Shown here: positions 54,483 to 64,000 of the stretch, one piece after another | Layout of the letters: the number at the start of each line of letters is the position of its first letter | Numbering within the stretch: position 1 is the first letter of the stretch | Assembly: GCA_037127315.1 (NCBI GenBank) | Contig: JBBBDQ010001456.1 | Span: forward strand, 1,579,501-1,643,500 | Reading direction: 5' to 3' | Origin: Ascarosepion bandense | Taxonomy: Eukaryota; Mollusca; Cephalopoda; Sepiida; Sepiidae | Length of the DNA: 64,000 bases | Made by a program: the position numbers and the translations under genes | The notes under the pieces: generated by a model | Databases searched by the model: none | Told to the model about the DNA's origin: nothing | The model's input: only the letters and a program-made list of their open reading frames with translations

Positions 54483-57077
54483 GTGTCATTTTTTGAATCC
54501 CCAGATCATTCTTTCATGTGCTTCCGCCTCTCACTTCTCAGCTCGATTAGCTATCTCTTCTTTCTCTACCGCTCTCCTTCCTCCCCTGACTGTTCGTTAC
54601 TTGACATCATTTCTGACAATATTGACAAAGCCATTTCTACCCATCCCTCTGCCCATGTATTCGTGTTTGGTGACTTTAACGCCCACCACACCAAGTGGCT
54701 GAAGAACGCTGTCATTGACGCTGCTGGTGTCCACACCATGAACTTTTCAATCACCCAATCCCTTACGCAAGTAGTGGACTTCCCCACGCGTTTCTCCGAC
54801 AACCCTAACGGAAGGGACTCACTTCTAGACCTCTGCTTCACTTCCATCCCAGACTCTTGCACTACCAGACAACTCTGCCCACTTGGAAACTCTGACCACA
54901 CTGTAGTGTCCGTCAATATTTCACTCCACTCCCGCCCGACCCATGAAACACAGACAAGTAGAATATCCTACTGCTATCAAAGAGCAGACTGGGATTCGTT
55001 CCGAGACTTCCTCTGTGACATCCCTTGGAACAACGTTTTTAGTCTTACCATCGAAGAATGTGCATCCGAGGTCTCCTCCTGGGTTAAGGCTGGCATCGAT
55101 GCCTTCATCCCTGCTAGGAAATTCCAGCTTAAATCTCATTCGTCTCCATGGTTCTCACCCGCTTGCTCGGCTGCCATTGCCCACCGGAATCATTTCTTCC
55201 GACTCTATCGTAACTATGCGTCGGAACAAAACAGGCGCCTTTTCACTTCAGCTCGTAATAAGTGTAAAAGGATACTTAACGAAGCTAAGATGTTGTTTGC
55301 TGCCAGAATGAAGCAACGCATAGCATGCTCTAAATTCGGCTCTAAAGACTACTGGCGACTCTGTAAAAGAGTACTTAACAAGAGCAAGTCCACAATACCC
55401 CCGCTAATCAACAAATTTGAGGTCCTCACCTCCCCAGCAGATAAGGCTGAATGTTTTGCCCGCAGATTCTCGAACAATTCGAGTCTGGACTCATCTGGAG
55501 TTTTTACACCCGACTTCTCACCTAGAACCGAGGCACAACTGAATGATGTCCACATTACACCTTCGCTTGTCTCTAAGATAATCTTAAAACTTGACCCTCA
55601 CAAAGCGAGCGGTGGTGACGGAATCCCAACCATAGTCTTAAAGAAATGTGCCCCTGAACTCTCCTCTATCCTTTCTAAGCTCTACAACCTCTGCCTATCT
55701 GCTTCCTGCTTTCCTGCCTGTTGAAAATCTTCCTCTATAGTTCCTATATTTAAAAACACTGGAGAACCCTCTGACCCTGCAAATTACCGCCCTATCAGCC
55801 TTCTTCCGATCTTTGGCACAGTGTTCGAAGCCATTATCAACGCCGAGGTGGGTCAGCATCTCACAGCACACAGGCTCCTCTCGGACAAGCAATATGGTTT
55901 CCGCTTCACCAGGTCTACTGCTGATATGCTAACGACCATCACCGAGTACATATACCAGGCACTCGACAGGAATGGCGAAGCTCGAACCGTTGCATTGGAT
56001 ATATCTAAGGCGTTCGACAGAGTTTGGCATGCTGGCCTTCTATGTAAACTGCAGAGCTATGGTATAACTGGACATTTATTTGAACTAATCCAGTCATTCC
56101 TCTCTAACCGCACAATGAAAGTGGTATTAAACGGACATGCCTCTCAGAACTACCATACAAATGCAGGTGTCCCCCAAGGCTCCATCTTAGGTCCTGCACT
56201 CTTCCTGATATATATTAATGATCTCCCTGATTCCATAAGAACCCAAATAGGTTTGTACGCTGATGACACCACAGTTTACTCTCGCCTCCAACAAAAATCT
56301 GGTGTAGGCGTCAAAGCTAAACTCGCAGCCGAGATTGAAAAGGACCTCCAATCCATATTGGACTGGGGTAAGAAATGGCTAGTAAATTTTAATGCTTCTA
56401 AAACGAAGCTACTGTCAATTAACCATCATCGACAATCTCACCTACCTCCCATTAGCATGGACCAGGCTTGCCTCCCAGAGAGTAAAACACTATGCCTCCT
56501 TGGTCTCACACTTTCAGCGGACCTCAAATGGAATGACTATATCGAATCCATTGCTAAATCCGCTGCTATGAAAGTCAGTTCTCTGTGTAGGGCCCGGAAG
56601 TTTTTTCCGTCTAAATCTATCCTGCACATTTACAAATCTACCATCCGCCTGTGCATTGAATACTGCTGCCATATCTGGTCGGGTGCCCCTGCTGTTCTCC
56701 TCGGGCTTCTCGATAAGGTTCAGAGGAGGGTCTGTAATGTGATAGATACCGACTTGGCAGACCGCCTGCAGTCTCTCTCCCACTGGCGAGACGTGGCTTC
56801 CCTGTGTCTCTTCTATAAATACTTTCACGGCTTCTGCTCCGATGAACTTAGATCACTGGTGCCCCCTAAATACGAATTTGCACGAGATACTAGATTAGCA
56901 ACTAGATCCCACCCTTTTACAGTGAAACCGATAAAATGCAGCCGTAACTTCTACTCCAACAGTTTCTTTCCTCGCACTTCCCGACTGTGGAATTCTCTTC
57001 CAAACGATTGCTTCCCCGATGGCTACAATCTCCAGGAGTTTAAATGTAAGGTCAATACACACCTCCTAACACAGTAA
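54483..57077 (+). pseudogene. Jockey-type LINE ORF2: endonuclease and reverse transcriptase, one internal stop
   Basis: All 865 codons are in one frame, with a TGA at 55,722-55,724. Order: second half of the endonuclease (VFGDFNAHHTKW; CPLGNSDHTVVSV), linker, RT fingers (IFKNTGEPSDPANYRPISLL), LDISKAFDRVW (motif A), GVPQGSILGPALF, YADDTTVY (catalytic box, near 56,260), C-terminal domain (YCCHIWSGAPA; RTSRLWNSLPNDCFP). The minus copy reads CWKS where this copy has C-stop-KS, so TGG became TGA. The first roughly 100 residues of the nuclease are missing, so no functional protein is expected even by readthrough. Confidence 0.88.
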
Positions 57078-57281
57078 CCTGCTCCCATTCTATCAAGCAC
57101 TCTTCCCATCTGCCCGACCCTCATCCTCGCTATCCTTACTCATCTGTCACCTTTCTCCTGACATTCCCTATGTCTATCCACTCCTTCTCTTTACCTTCCC
57201 CTATGTAGCCCCATGCACAATAGTGGCAGTGGAATGCCTTGCTTGGGGTGAGATGATTAAAAAAAACAAAAAAAAAAAATT
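57078..57281 (+). other. 3' untranslated tail and poly-A of the Jockey-type LINE
   Basis: Pyrimidine-rich text, then ATGTAGCCCCATGCACAATA, GTGGCAGTGGAATGCCTTGC and TTGGGGTGAGATGATT, then A-runs. This last block is shared with the copies at 48.6 and 63.9 kb and with the short repeats at 6.06 and 60.75 kb. Confidence 0.8.
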
Positions 57282-58286
57282 TGTATTGCCCTTTCAGAAA
57301 GCATCCTAATCATAAATATGGCGTTTCTTGTTCCAGTGTCTTTGACAAACCTGTACTGTTCTTGTTCTATTATAACAATATTTTGGAACGGCGATAATTA
57401 ATTTTATTAATTAATTAATAACCAAAATCTTCTAATTGCTATTATAGATCATAAGAGAACATACTAAGAGAAATTTTCTTTATCCTCTGAATATGAGCAA
57501 AGGAAAACGGAGGTGATTAATTTTATTAATTATTAACTGTAGCTGGAAAATCTTTATCTTTAAAAAGAAAGCAAGGACAAAAAATAACACCTGGTATTTC
57601 TCTATTATTGTAAACCCGGAAAGAAGAGAAAGAAAAGAGAAATGGATTTGTTTTCGATTTTGGCCATAAAGACAAGTGTCATCCTTGAACCTAAAAGATA
57701 GATTCAATTGTTATTTTTTGGCCGGCAAAAGAATAGAAAAAGAAAACCAGGGAAAGAAGAAGAAAGAAAGAAAAGACTAAATTATTTTCAAGCCAGAAAC
57801 AATAGATATCGGTTTCAATCACCCCAAAGAAAGCTGATGGTCATTCTAAACATAAAGGAAAGATAAATTTATTTGTTATTGTTTCTTGGTAAAGGAAAAG
57901 GAAATTTCATTTTTGGGTCTGATTGTCTGGCTGGCATGACTCGTGAAAAAAAAAATTAAAGATAACAAATATTTTGATTCCGAGTCAAGTAATTTAGAGA
58001 AAAGGTATTTTCACTGACATCAGGGTAAAACTGATAAGGCATTCTTGTCACTTGAAAATATAGGTAACTCAGAGAATAGATATTAAAAAAACAGGTGCGT
58101 AGAAATTATTATTTGGGTAACAATGTCAATGGACCCTTGTCAACTTGTATTGGGTGAAGACAGTTCAAAAAGGTTAATGCCTATTGTTAAAAAAAAAAAA
58201 AATCCCCGAAATTGTTTCGTGAGAACAAAAAAATTTTGAGGAAGAAAATTTGGTTAAGTCCAGCCCAGAAAAAGGGTATGGGGAGA

Positions 58287-58366
58287 TGACGTCATAAGAT
58301 TGAGAGAGATTCCAGTGGTCCAGTGACCAAGCCCCAAAAGGGGGAGACGACTAACAATTGACGTCA
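58287..58366. promoter_or_regulatory. Two cAMP-response-element palindromes (TGACGTCA)
   Basis: Exact TGACGTCA at 58,287-58,294 and 58,359-58,366, 72 bp apart. This is the consensus for CREB/ATF factors. They lie upstream of two TATA-like sites, as expected for an LTR or other promoter. Confidence 0.6.
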
Positions 58367-58671
58367 TGGAAAGAAGACTAATCCCATTGGTTAAACCACA
58401 GGCAACAACGAGTAGCAGCTAACCTCAGGATTTTATTGGTTGCCGAGATGGAGGATTAGACACCCAGTGACCGTCAGCTCCACACCATGGCATGGGCATA
58501 AATACAGGGTTCTGAGGGACCAAAATCAGTTGAAGTTGGCTCGGAGAAAGTCCCAAAAATGTAACGACGAAGATAGGCGCCATGTTGTTGGGCACCAACT
58601 GCAGAGCCTGCCGGCCAACTAGAGATAAAGACAGACAAGAGATTTTGCAGTTAAAGTTTCGAGTGAAGTTG

Positions 58672-58860
58672 CAGAGATCGACAGAAGAGGCCTGATGCCG
58701 GCTACCCAGAGTTAAAGACAGAAGAGAATTTCCAAAGTTTTTGAGATCGACAACTGAATGCAGTTTCCAGTTGCAGTTGGAGTTTGAAGTCGAAGTCGGA
58801 ATGACAGAGATCGACAGAAGAGGCCTGATGCCAGCTAACCAGAGTTAAAGACAGAAGAGA
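58672..58860 (+). repeat. Direct duplication of 56-57 bp in the LTR-like block
   Basis: CAGAGATCGACAGAAGAGGC and the following text to GACAGAAGAGA occur at 58,672-58,728 and 58,804-58,860 with about two mismatches. A more diverged pair, with TTGGGCACCAAC / TTGGGTGCCAAC, lies at about 58,587 and 58,989. Confidence 0.85.
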
Positions 58861-59554
58861 TTTTACAGACGAAGTTTAGTAGTTGCAGCTCGAGTGGCAG
58901 AGAGTTCGATTTCCCGGTCCAGAAACGTAATGACCAAAGACAGTTCCCAACCGAAGAAGTAAAGAGACAGAGAGATGATTGCCATGCCGTTGGGTGCCAA
59001 CCGTAGAGAAGCCTGTCGCCAATCAACCAACCAGTGTTAAGAGACAGACAAGAAGAAAATTTTCAGACAAGTCTGAAATTGCTAACTGAAAGAGAATAAC
59101 CCAGCACTTCAGCAATTTCCGTAACATTCCGGAAAACAAGCAACAAGTTGACTAGTCTTATATAATGAACTTAGACTTCTGTTCGAAGCAGCGAGCTGCG
59201 GCCAACCAGATACCTTGTTATTGCTTAGGAGAATAATTCGATTTACCTAAGAAACCTATACTTATTATACTTATACCTAAGTATAATCCGTATATAAAGA
59301 CGTTATTTTACAACACTTTTCAGCTGTCGGTCCACTTATTTTCCTTGGTGTTATAATTCTTTCTTTTATTACTCAATTGTGTGCACACTTCCCGGCTTGG
59401 TTTAGTTCGGCAGAAAGACAGGTAGTGGAAACTCACGTGACTACCTTGTGATTAATCAACATAACGTGGGACAAGGGAGAAAACCATGACAGAGTCAATC
59501 TACGACCAGCTGGCTGGATCGAAAACAAAAGCGACCGGCTGGGGAGGTGTCACA

Positions 59555-60742
59555 CTATCTCTGACCTGATTCTCCTTCTCACTCTATTCATCAGGATTAG
59601 GACAATCAGTTTTGTAATATGACTCATTAAGCTGATTGTTCAGTGGAGTTTGCACTCATTTTCACCTGGCTTCTTAGACAGTGCTATGAAAATAGACTTG
59701 CTTAGGTCATCTGGTATTACACCACTATTACAAATTTCATTTATTATTTGTTATTTTCTCTATGCCAAATTTTTCTAGGGCTATCAGCAGCTCTATTACA
59801 ATGCTGTCTGGTCCAGCTACTCCAGTTTGGCCATTGCAGCTTCCACTTTGGACTTTAATATTTCCAGTCCGTCCTCATCTTTGTATATTACCGGCTGCTC
59901 TCTTGTTGTGGAAAAGATGTTTTATATATTTTTCCCATTGGAGTATTTCCTCCAATATTATCATTCCATCCTTGGATTTTATACATCCTGTTGAGGTTTT
60001 TTGTTCTGTCAGTTCTCTTATTGCTTTATGCATGTCTGCTTTATTTGTCCTGCTCAATCTCTCTACTTCTGCACATTTGTCATTTAGCCATTCCTCTTTA
60101 GCCTGTCTGCATTTGTTCCTTATTTCCTTGTGTAGTTTCTTGTATTCCATGTCTTGGCTTCATTTTCTGTCTCCTTTGCATCATGTCAAGAATCTCTTCA
60201 GTCATCCACTCGTTTTTTTCTTCTGCATCCGATTTCCTTTGGGGCAATGTTTGCTGCTGTCACTATTGCTTCCTTTAGCGAGTCTCATTTCGAGTGTCCT
60301 GTTTCAATTTGTTCTTCATATTTGTTTTTCATGCTGTTAGTGCATTCTTTCTGCAGCTTGAGGTCATTCACAAGCATGTTGTATTTCATTCTTGGTGCTG
60401 TACTAGGCTTCTTCATTCTCCGGAGTTTCACCCTTAGTTTGCAGATGACTAGGATGTGGTTGCTTCCTGGATAGGTTTTGCATTGAGCTACTGCATTTCC
60501 TGTTTATGGTTATGTAGTCTATTTAGTTTTTCGTGTTGCCTCCTGGGCTTCTCTATGTCCATAGACATTGTGGGTGTTCTTGAAACCAGGTGTTAGTTAT
60601 TACCTGGTCATTTGCTGTGCACCATTGGACTCATTTTTCTCCTCATTCGTTGCAGACTCCTAATCCAAAGTTGCTGGTCATCTCTCCTTCCCTCTCTTTA
60701 TCTACCTTGGCATTCAATTCACCCATTATGATTCTACTTTCT
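59555..60742 (-). pseudogene. RTE LINE, endonuclease end to RT start (5' half, main part)
   Basis: Minus frames: GELNAKVDKE (near 60,690-60,730), SNFGLGVCNE, QWCTANDQVITNTWFQEHPQ (near 60,580-60,640), DYITINRKCSSSMQN, then YKKLHKEIRNKCRQAKEEWL (60,090-60,150), the linker, and INEICNSGVIPDDLSKSIFI (RT start, 59,680-59,745) to MNRVRRRIRSEI at 59,560-59,600. Stops and frame changes are moderate. The text breaks at 59,555 and seems to resume near 54,465 after about 30 missing residues. Confidence 0.75.
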
Positions 60743-60747
60743 TGTTT

Positions 60748-61047
60748 TTTTAAAAATCATATCACCCCAAGCAAGGTGAAAACGCCACTGATGCGCATGG
60801 GACTACGTAAGAATGAAAAGATTGGAAAAGAGAAAAACCGGAAACAACAACCTAAACAGGAAACAAGGGATGAGCCTCTTCACCTGTTCAATAGACGTGG
60901 ATGGAGTGTGAACCAGGCGATAGTTTAAACTATCTACTCCAATTGAAAAAAAAAATGAAAATAATAAAAGAAAAAAAAAAGAGTGAAAAGATTGGAGAAG
61001 AGAAAAACCGGAAACAAGGGATAAGCCTCTTCACCTGTTCAATAAGA
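60748..61047 (-). mobile_element. Short LINE-derived repeat (copy b) with a partial second unit, nested in RTE
   Basis: Minus text from 60,946: AATTGGAGTAGATAGTTTAA, GGTTCACACTCCA, TTGAACAGGTGAAGAGGCTC, CCTGTTTAGGTTGTTG, CTTTTCCAATCTTTTCA, then CTTACGTAGTCCCATGCGCA, AGTGGCG and CCTTGCTTGGGGTGATATGA. Its head matches the Jockey LINE 5' region and its tail the LINE 3' end. A partial repeat of its middle lies at 60,981-61,047. RTE endonuclease text stops on one side and continues on the other. Confidence 0.75.
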
Positions 61048-61290
61048 AAATTTGCACTGAGCCTTGGCATTGTTCAGTATGGAGTAGAATGATTCTATTT
61101 CTTCCTCAGTGCTTAGCAATGTTGGTGCATAAACTACTATAATAGATATGTTGAAGGGTTTTCCTCAGTTTAACCAGGGTTTTTCTCTCTGAAAGCTGGC
61201 AATATTCCAGAATGCATTTCTTTGTCCAGTATTAAGCCAACTCCTCTTTTGCTATTTTTGCCTCCTATTTTATTACTTTTAGGAAATTAA
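61048..61290 (-). pseudogene. RTE LINE, endonuclease N-terminal part
   Basis: Minus frames: GKNSKRGVGLILDKEMHSGI (near 61,195-61,255), YYSSLCTNIAKH and ESFYSILNNAKAQCK (near 61,045-61,100). It continues at 60,742 after the nested short repeat. The start of the protein lies beyond 61,290 and was not found. Confidence 0.65.
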
Positions 61291-62712
61291 TGCCTTTCAA
61301 ATAAATTGAAGTTGAAAAAATGTTCCTTAATGTTTCTCATCTTCAACCAAATTATTCAAAAAATTTTTGTGTATAAACTAGAATCCTTTAATGCCATGAA
61401 ACAGAAGAAAATCTGAGAATATAATAAAATTGACAAGAATAAAATTCCTGATTTTTAAAAAATCAGCACTAATGTACTGGTTCATTTAGTTGTTTGTATT
61501 ATTGGTCAATGCATTGATACAATGTTTCTTTTTTTAAATTTTTAATCCAAAGGAAATTTGTTATTTCACATCCATACATACAATCAGTAATTTTTTGTGT
61601 TTTTAATTTATTGATTCCTGTATATATTTTTAAGCATTTGTTTACAGTATCTGAATTAAAGATTAAAGTCTATTATGTGATATATATAATATGGATGAGA
61701 AACACATTAAGTATGCTTTCTAACAAAAGTAAGTCAAAGGTGATATAATTGTACAAATCACATAAGTTTATAAAATCAGTATGAACAGAATATTTGAAAA
61801 AACTGAATGATAAAAAGAATATGTATAGAAATACAAGTGATAATGGCTACAAGCATCAACTCTTTGCAATTAGCTCAATAGAAAAATTAAATTTATTTTA
61901 TACATTGAATCAATAAATTTTTTGGATTAAGCAAGAAGCTGAAACAAAAGTCATTTAAACATAGACAATTTTGTTTTCTGTTGTGCAAAAAAAAGTAACT
62001 GACAGGCATTAATAACAAAGGAAATGAAAAGTTGGGTGGGCTTGTGATAAAACAAATCCATGTTAACTGGATGAGATTAGCACTTTTTTAAACAAGTGTG
62101 CAAGGTTAGTAATATCAAAAGCAGAGAAATGAATAATGGCCATGCCATCTCAAAAATTGGGAAAGAGATCTGTTTGTTGGTGATTAATTCTTTCCAAGAT
62201 AAGGAGAGTACTCTTAATAAATCCAAGACAAAAATAAAAAAAAGACAGCATGAGAAAAGTCCATCCTGAAAGAGTTCATCATCATCAAAAACATTTGCTT
62301 CTCTACATTTTCTATGATCTCTATGCAGAATCCAAAGCTACAGAATTTGGAGAACCTAAGGTTGACTGTTAAAGTTAGGTTATCCAAATTCTGTAGCTTG
62401 CATTCTCTGATACTCATTCTGTCAGTCTGTTCACTTACCACCAAAATGCTATCCTTTTAGAGGGTGCAGTTTCATGGGATGTTATGTATCTGATGACTAA
62501 AGTCACTTGTAATCTAGAAAGTAAAGTGTATGGTCTACAGATGCAGCAGCAGCTGTCCAGGGAAGGAAAATTTAGTTTCCTTCATAGATCAAAAATTCTA
62601 AAAATTGGAATGATGTCAAGTCAAAATGTACAGACTGCTTAGAAATTCTAATAAAAAATGTTTTAGTTGAGGAGCATGAAGAACTTTTTGCCATTTGTAT
62701 TGATGGACCCAT
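61291..62712. other. AT-rich sequence with one strong hairpin
   Basis: No gene recognised. The hairpin at 62,335-62,399 is described separately. The 76-codon minus frame at 62,214-62,444 reads across that hairpin and is unlikely to be real. Confidence 0.5.
62335..62399. repeat. 25-bp stem, 15-nt loop, one mismatch
   Basis: The left arm 62,335-62,359 (starts AAGCTACAGAATTTGG) pairs with the right arm 62,375-62,399 (ends CCAAATTCTGTAGCTT) with one mismatch. As RNA it would be a stable hairpin; a small-RNA precursor or an inverted-repeat repair scar are both possible. Confidence 0.8.
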
Positions 62713-63201
62713 CAGGGTGCCCATAAACTATCTGTACAATTTTAAAAATTCATAAAAAATAAAAGACAACTCTACAAAGTTTATTGGAAAACAAATAGTT
62801 TTATTAAAACACATTAGAACACTTTCACATGAGCTCCATTGGTCACTCACAACACATCTAGATGATCAATTTCTGTTTTCAGCAAGACATTTCTTGTATC
62901 AGGCATGGATATTAATGTAACAAATGCTTTTTCATACGTTTTACTTTAATTACACTGGACCTGAGTGTCCAATGTGGTCTTTCTGAATCAGGATACACAT
63001 TGCACTTTCTGGGCTTTTATTAGAAATCCAGAACTAATAATAAGAATTTTTAACATCTACCTGAAATGACAAACAAAATTGAACAAAAAAACAAATTATA
63101 TCTAAATTTAAACTTTAATAATATTTCTTTAATATGCAACAAAGCGTATTTAAGGATACAATAAATTGTGGAAGCTGCATAGATAATTTATGGACACCCT
63201 G
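62713..63201. mobile_element. Non-autonomous DNA element with terminal inverted repeats (489 bp)
   Basis: Left end CAGGGTGCCCATAAACTATC and right end, read on the minus strand, CAGGGTGTCCATAAATTATC match over about 24 bp. The CAGGGTGTCCA start resembles mariner/IS630-type ends. Near 62,790-62,880 a minus-strand VTNGAHVKVF may be the end of a transposase. No TA or other target duplication was seen at the ends. Confidence 0.65.
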
Positions 63202-63715
63202 CACACTCCTGAATGCCAAGCAAAATAGTCTTCCTGATGACAAATATATTTTGCAGAAAACTATCAATTTATGGTACAGGATGAAATTCGAGGATACCAT
63301 TGGAAAGCTGCACTTTGCACCCCATTCTAATACATTTTAAACAAGATCCAAAATTACAACACTAATCATTGTTTTCTTCCAGATGCCATAATATATACTT
63401 TATGCATGAGGTGCACATCTACCTACATCAAAACATTGCTATGTATCATGACTTTGGATCTTATGGCTAGCATAAAAATTATAAGAACATTCTGAATCTC
63501 TGCTTGAAAGACTTTGAATTAAAATCTGAATGGATATTATTCTTTACAAGTCTCATGAAATCTTTGTGATGCAAGCTTGCTTTAATAAATGTGTCAGTTA
63601 TTGAAGCAAGCTTGCAGAGATTAAAAAATGATCGTTCTAGATGGAGCATCAAAATGATTTTTATAGCTGTCAAGGGATGATATTTGCTGGGTATCATGGG
63701 ATAATGTTATAATCA
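63202..63715. other. AT-rich sequence without recognised genes
   Basis: Nothing recognisable. Confidence 0.5.
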
Positions 63716-64000
63716 AAATCTTGCACTTCCCGACTGTGGAATTCTTTTCCACATGACTGCTTCCCAGACAGCTACAATCTCCAGGAGTTTAAATGTAAGG
63801 TCAATAGACACCTCCTAACAAACTAACTTCCATTCTTTCAAACACTCTTCCCACCCACCCAACTATCTATCACCCCCCTTCTGACATTTCCTATATCTAA
63901 CCACTCTTCCTATTTACCTCCCCCTATCTAGCCCCAAGTGCAATAGTGGCAGTGGAATGCCTTGCTTGGGGTGAAATGATTAAAAAATAAAAAATAAAAA
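63716..64000 (+). mobile_element. Jockey-type LINE, strongly 5'-truncated copy
   Basis: Begins CTTGCACTTCCCGACTGTGG, equal to the copy at 56,974 onwards (there CTCGCACTTCCCGACTGTGG), encodes RLWNSFPHDCFPDSYNLQEF and a stop near 63,825, then the shared tail GCAATAGTGGCAGTGGAATG and GGGGTGAAATGATT, then an A-rich tail to the window end. Confidence 0.88.

Larger units (their letters stand above)
54466..57281 (+). mobile_element. Jockey-type LINE, 5'-truncated, youngest copy
   Basis: Begins in the endonuclease at about 54,482, after a (TAA)n run, and ends in a poly-A tail at 57,259-57,279. The coding frame is one frame except for a single TGA. It sits inside the RTE copy. 5' truncation is typical of LINE insertion. 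A target duplication was not seen. Confidence 0.85.
57282..59554 (+). repeat. LTR-like block with CRE palindromes (candidate solo LTR)
   Basis: Starts TGTATTGCCC directly after the LINE poly-A and ends GGTGTCACA where the RTE text resumes. The right half is GC-richer: two TGACGTCA palindromes (58,287-58,294 and 58,359-58,366), a TATA-like AATAAATACAG-type site near 58,500 and TATATAAAG at 59,291, and two diverged direct duplications. There is no coding. TG...CA ends and promoter-like text suggest an LTR, but no target duplication or second LTR was found. Confidence 0.4.

Noticed and set aside
59762..60474. Plus-strand frames of 106-192 codons rich in Leu, Ser and Phe that resemble membrane proteins
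   Set aside because: They are antisense to the RTE LINE remnant; the hydrophobic look comes from the reverse complement of Lys/Glu-rich coding.
1..64000. CRISPR arrays, operons, riboswitches, tRNA or rRNA genes
   Set aside because: None seen. The regular repeats are LTR, SINE or tandem-repeat units, and the sequence is of animal nuclear type.

Overview
The window reads as a gene-poor, repeat-dominated stretch of animal nuclear DNA. Introns, host exons, tRNA or rRNA genes and bacterial features were not recognised. The best guess for the source is a coleoid cephalopod, octopus-like. The reason is the mix of tRNA-derived SINEs that resemble the octopus OR/OK type, with RTE, Jockey-type, Tx1-like and Penelope-like retroelements and CsRN1-like Ty3/gypsy elements. 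This assignment rests on recollection of those families and not on a search.

Layout, left part (1-25.2 kb). Positions 1-2.76 kb hold a decayed Tx1/L1-like LINE on the minus strand. A mariner copy with an internal deletion follows (2.86-3.51 kb). After an AT-rich gap comes a short LINE-derived non-autonomous repeat (5.91-6.11 kb). Positions 7.14-13.6 kb are a nested pair: an old gypsy element (A) whose integrase gene is split by a younger gypsy element (B) with a 1,200-codon open gag-pol frame and only one LTR. Positions 13.8-16.9 kb hold LTR-like GC-richer sequence, tandem repeats, palindromes and a 100-bp exact duplication. Positions 17.2-23.0 kb are a nearly complete gypsy element (C) with two LTRs, a 4-bp target duplication, a tRNA-Trp-type primer site and a readable -1 frameshift signal. 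Positions 24.25-25.22 kb are a long foldback repeat.

Layout, right part (25.2-64 kb). This part is more AT-rich and holds scattered, mostly degenerate fragments: Penelope-like (25.8, 44.9 and 48.3 kb), RTE LINE (26.5, 45.4, 53.7 and 59.6-61.3 kb), hAT transposase (27.7 kb), SINEs (29.8, 45.9, 46.2 and 47.7 kb), a Tc1 element with IR/DR ends (34.9-36.5 kb), mariner (41.6 kb), Jockey-type LINEs (43, 48.6-51.9, 54.5-57.3 and 63.7 kb), an LTR-like block with two cAMP-response-element palindromes (57.3-59.6 kb) and a TIR-bounded non-autonomous DNA element (62.7-63.2 kb). The plus-strand Jockey copy at 54.5 kb is 5'-truncated, but its remaining frame is interrupted by only one TGA.

How the parts relate. 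The elements are parasites that nest in one another; they do not form a pathway. Insertions can be ordered: gypsy B into gypsy A; a 5-kb composite (Jockey LINE plus LTR-like block) apparently into an RTE LINE; the short LINE-derived repeat into the same RTE. The short repeat carries the head and the tail of the Jockey LINE, which suggests that it borrows that LINE's machinery. The most notable readings are the frameshift/pseudoknot signal of gypsy C, the short repeat built from the two ends of a LINE, and the 100-bp exact duplication flanked by an 11-bp repeat.
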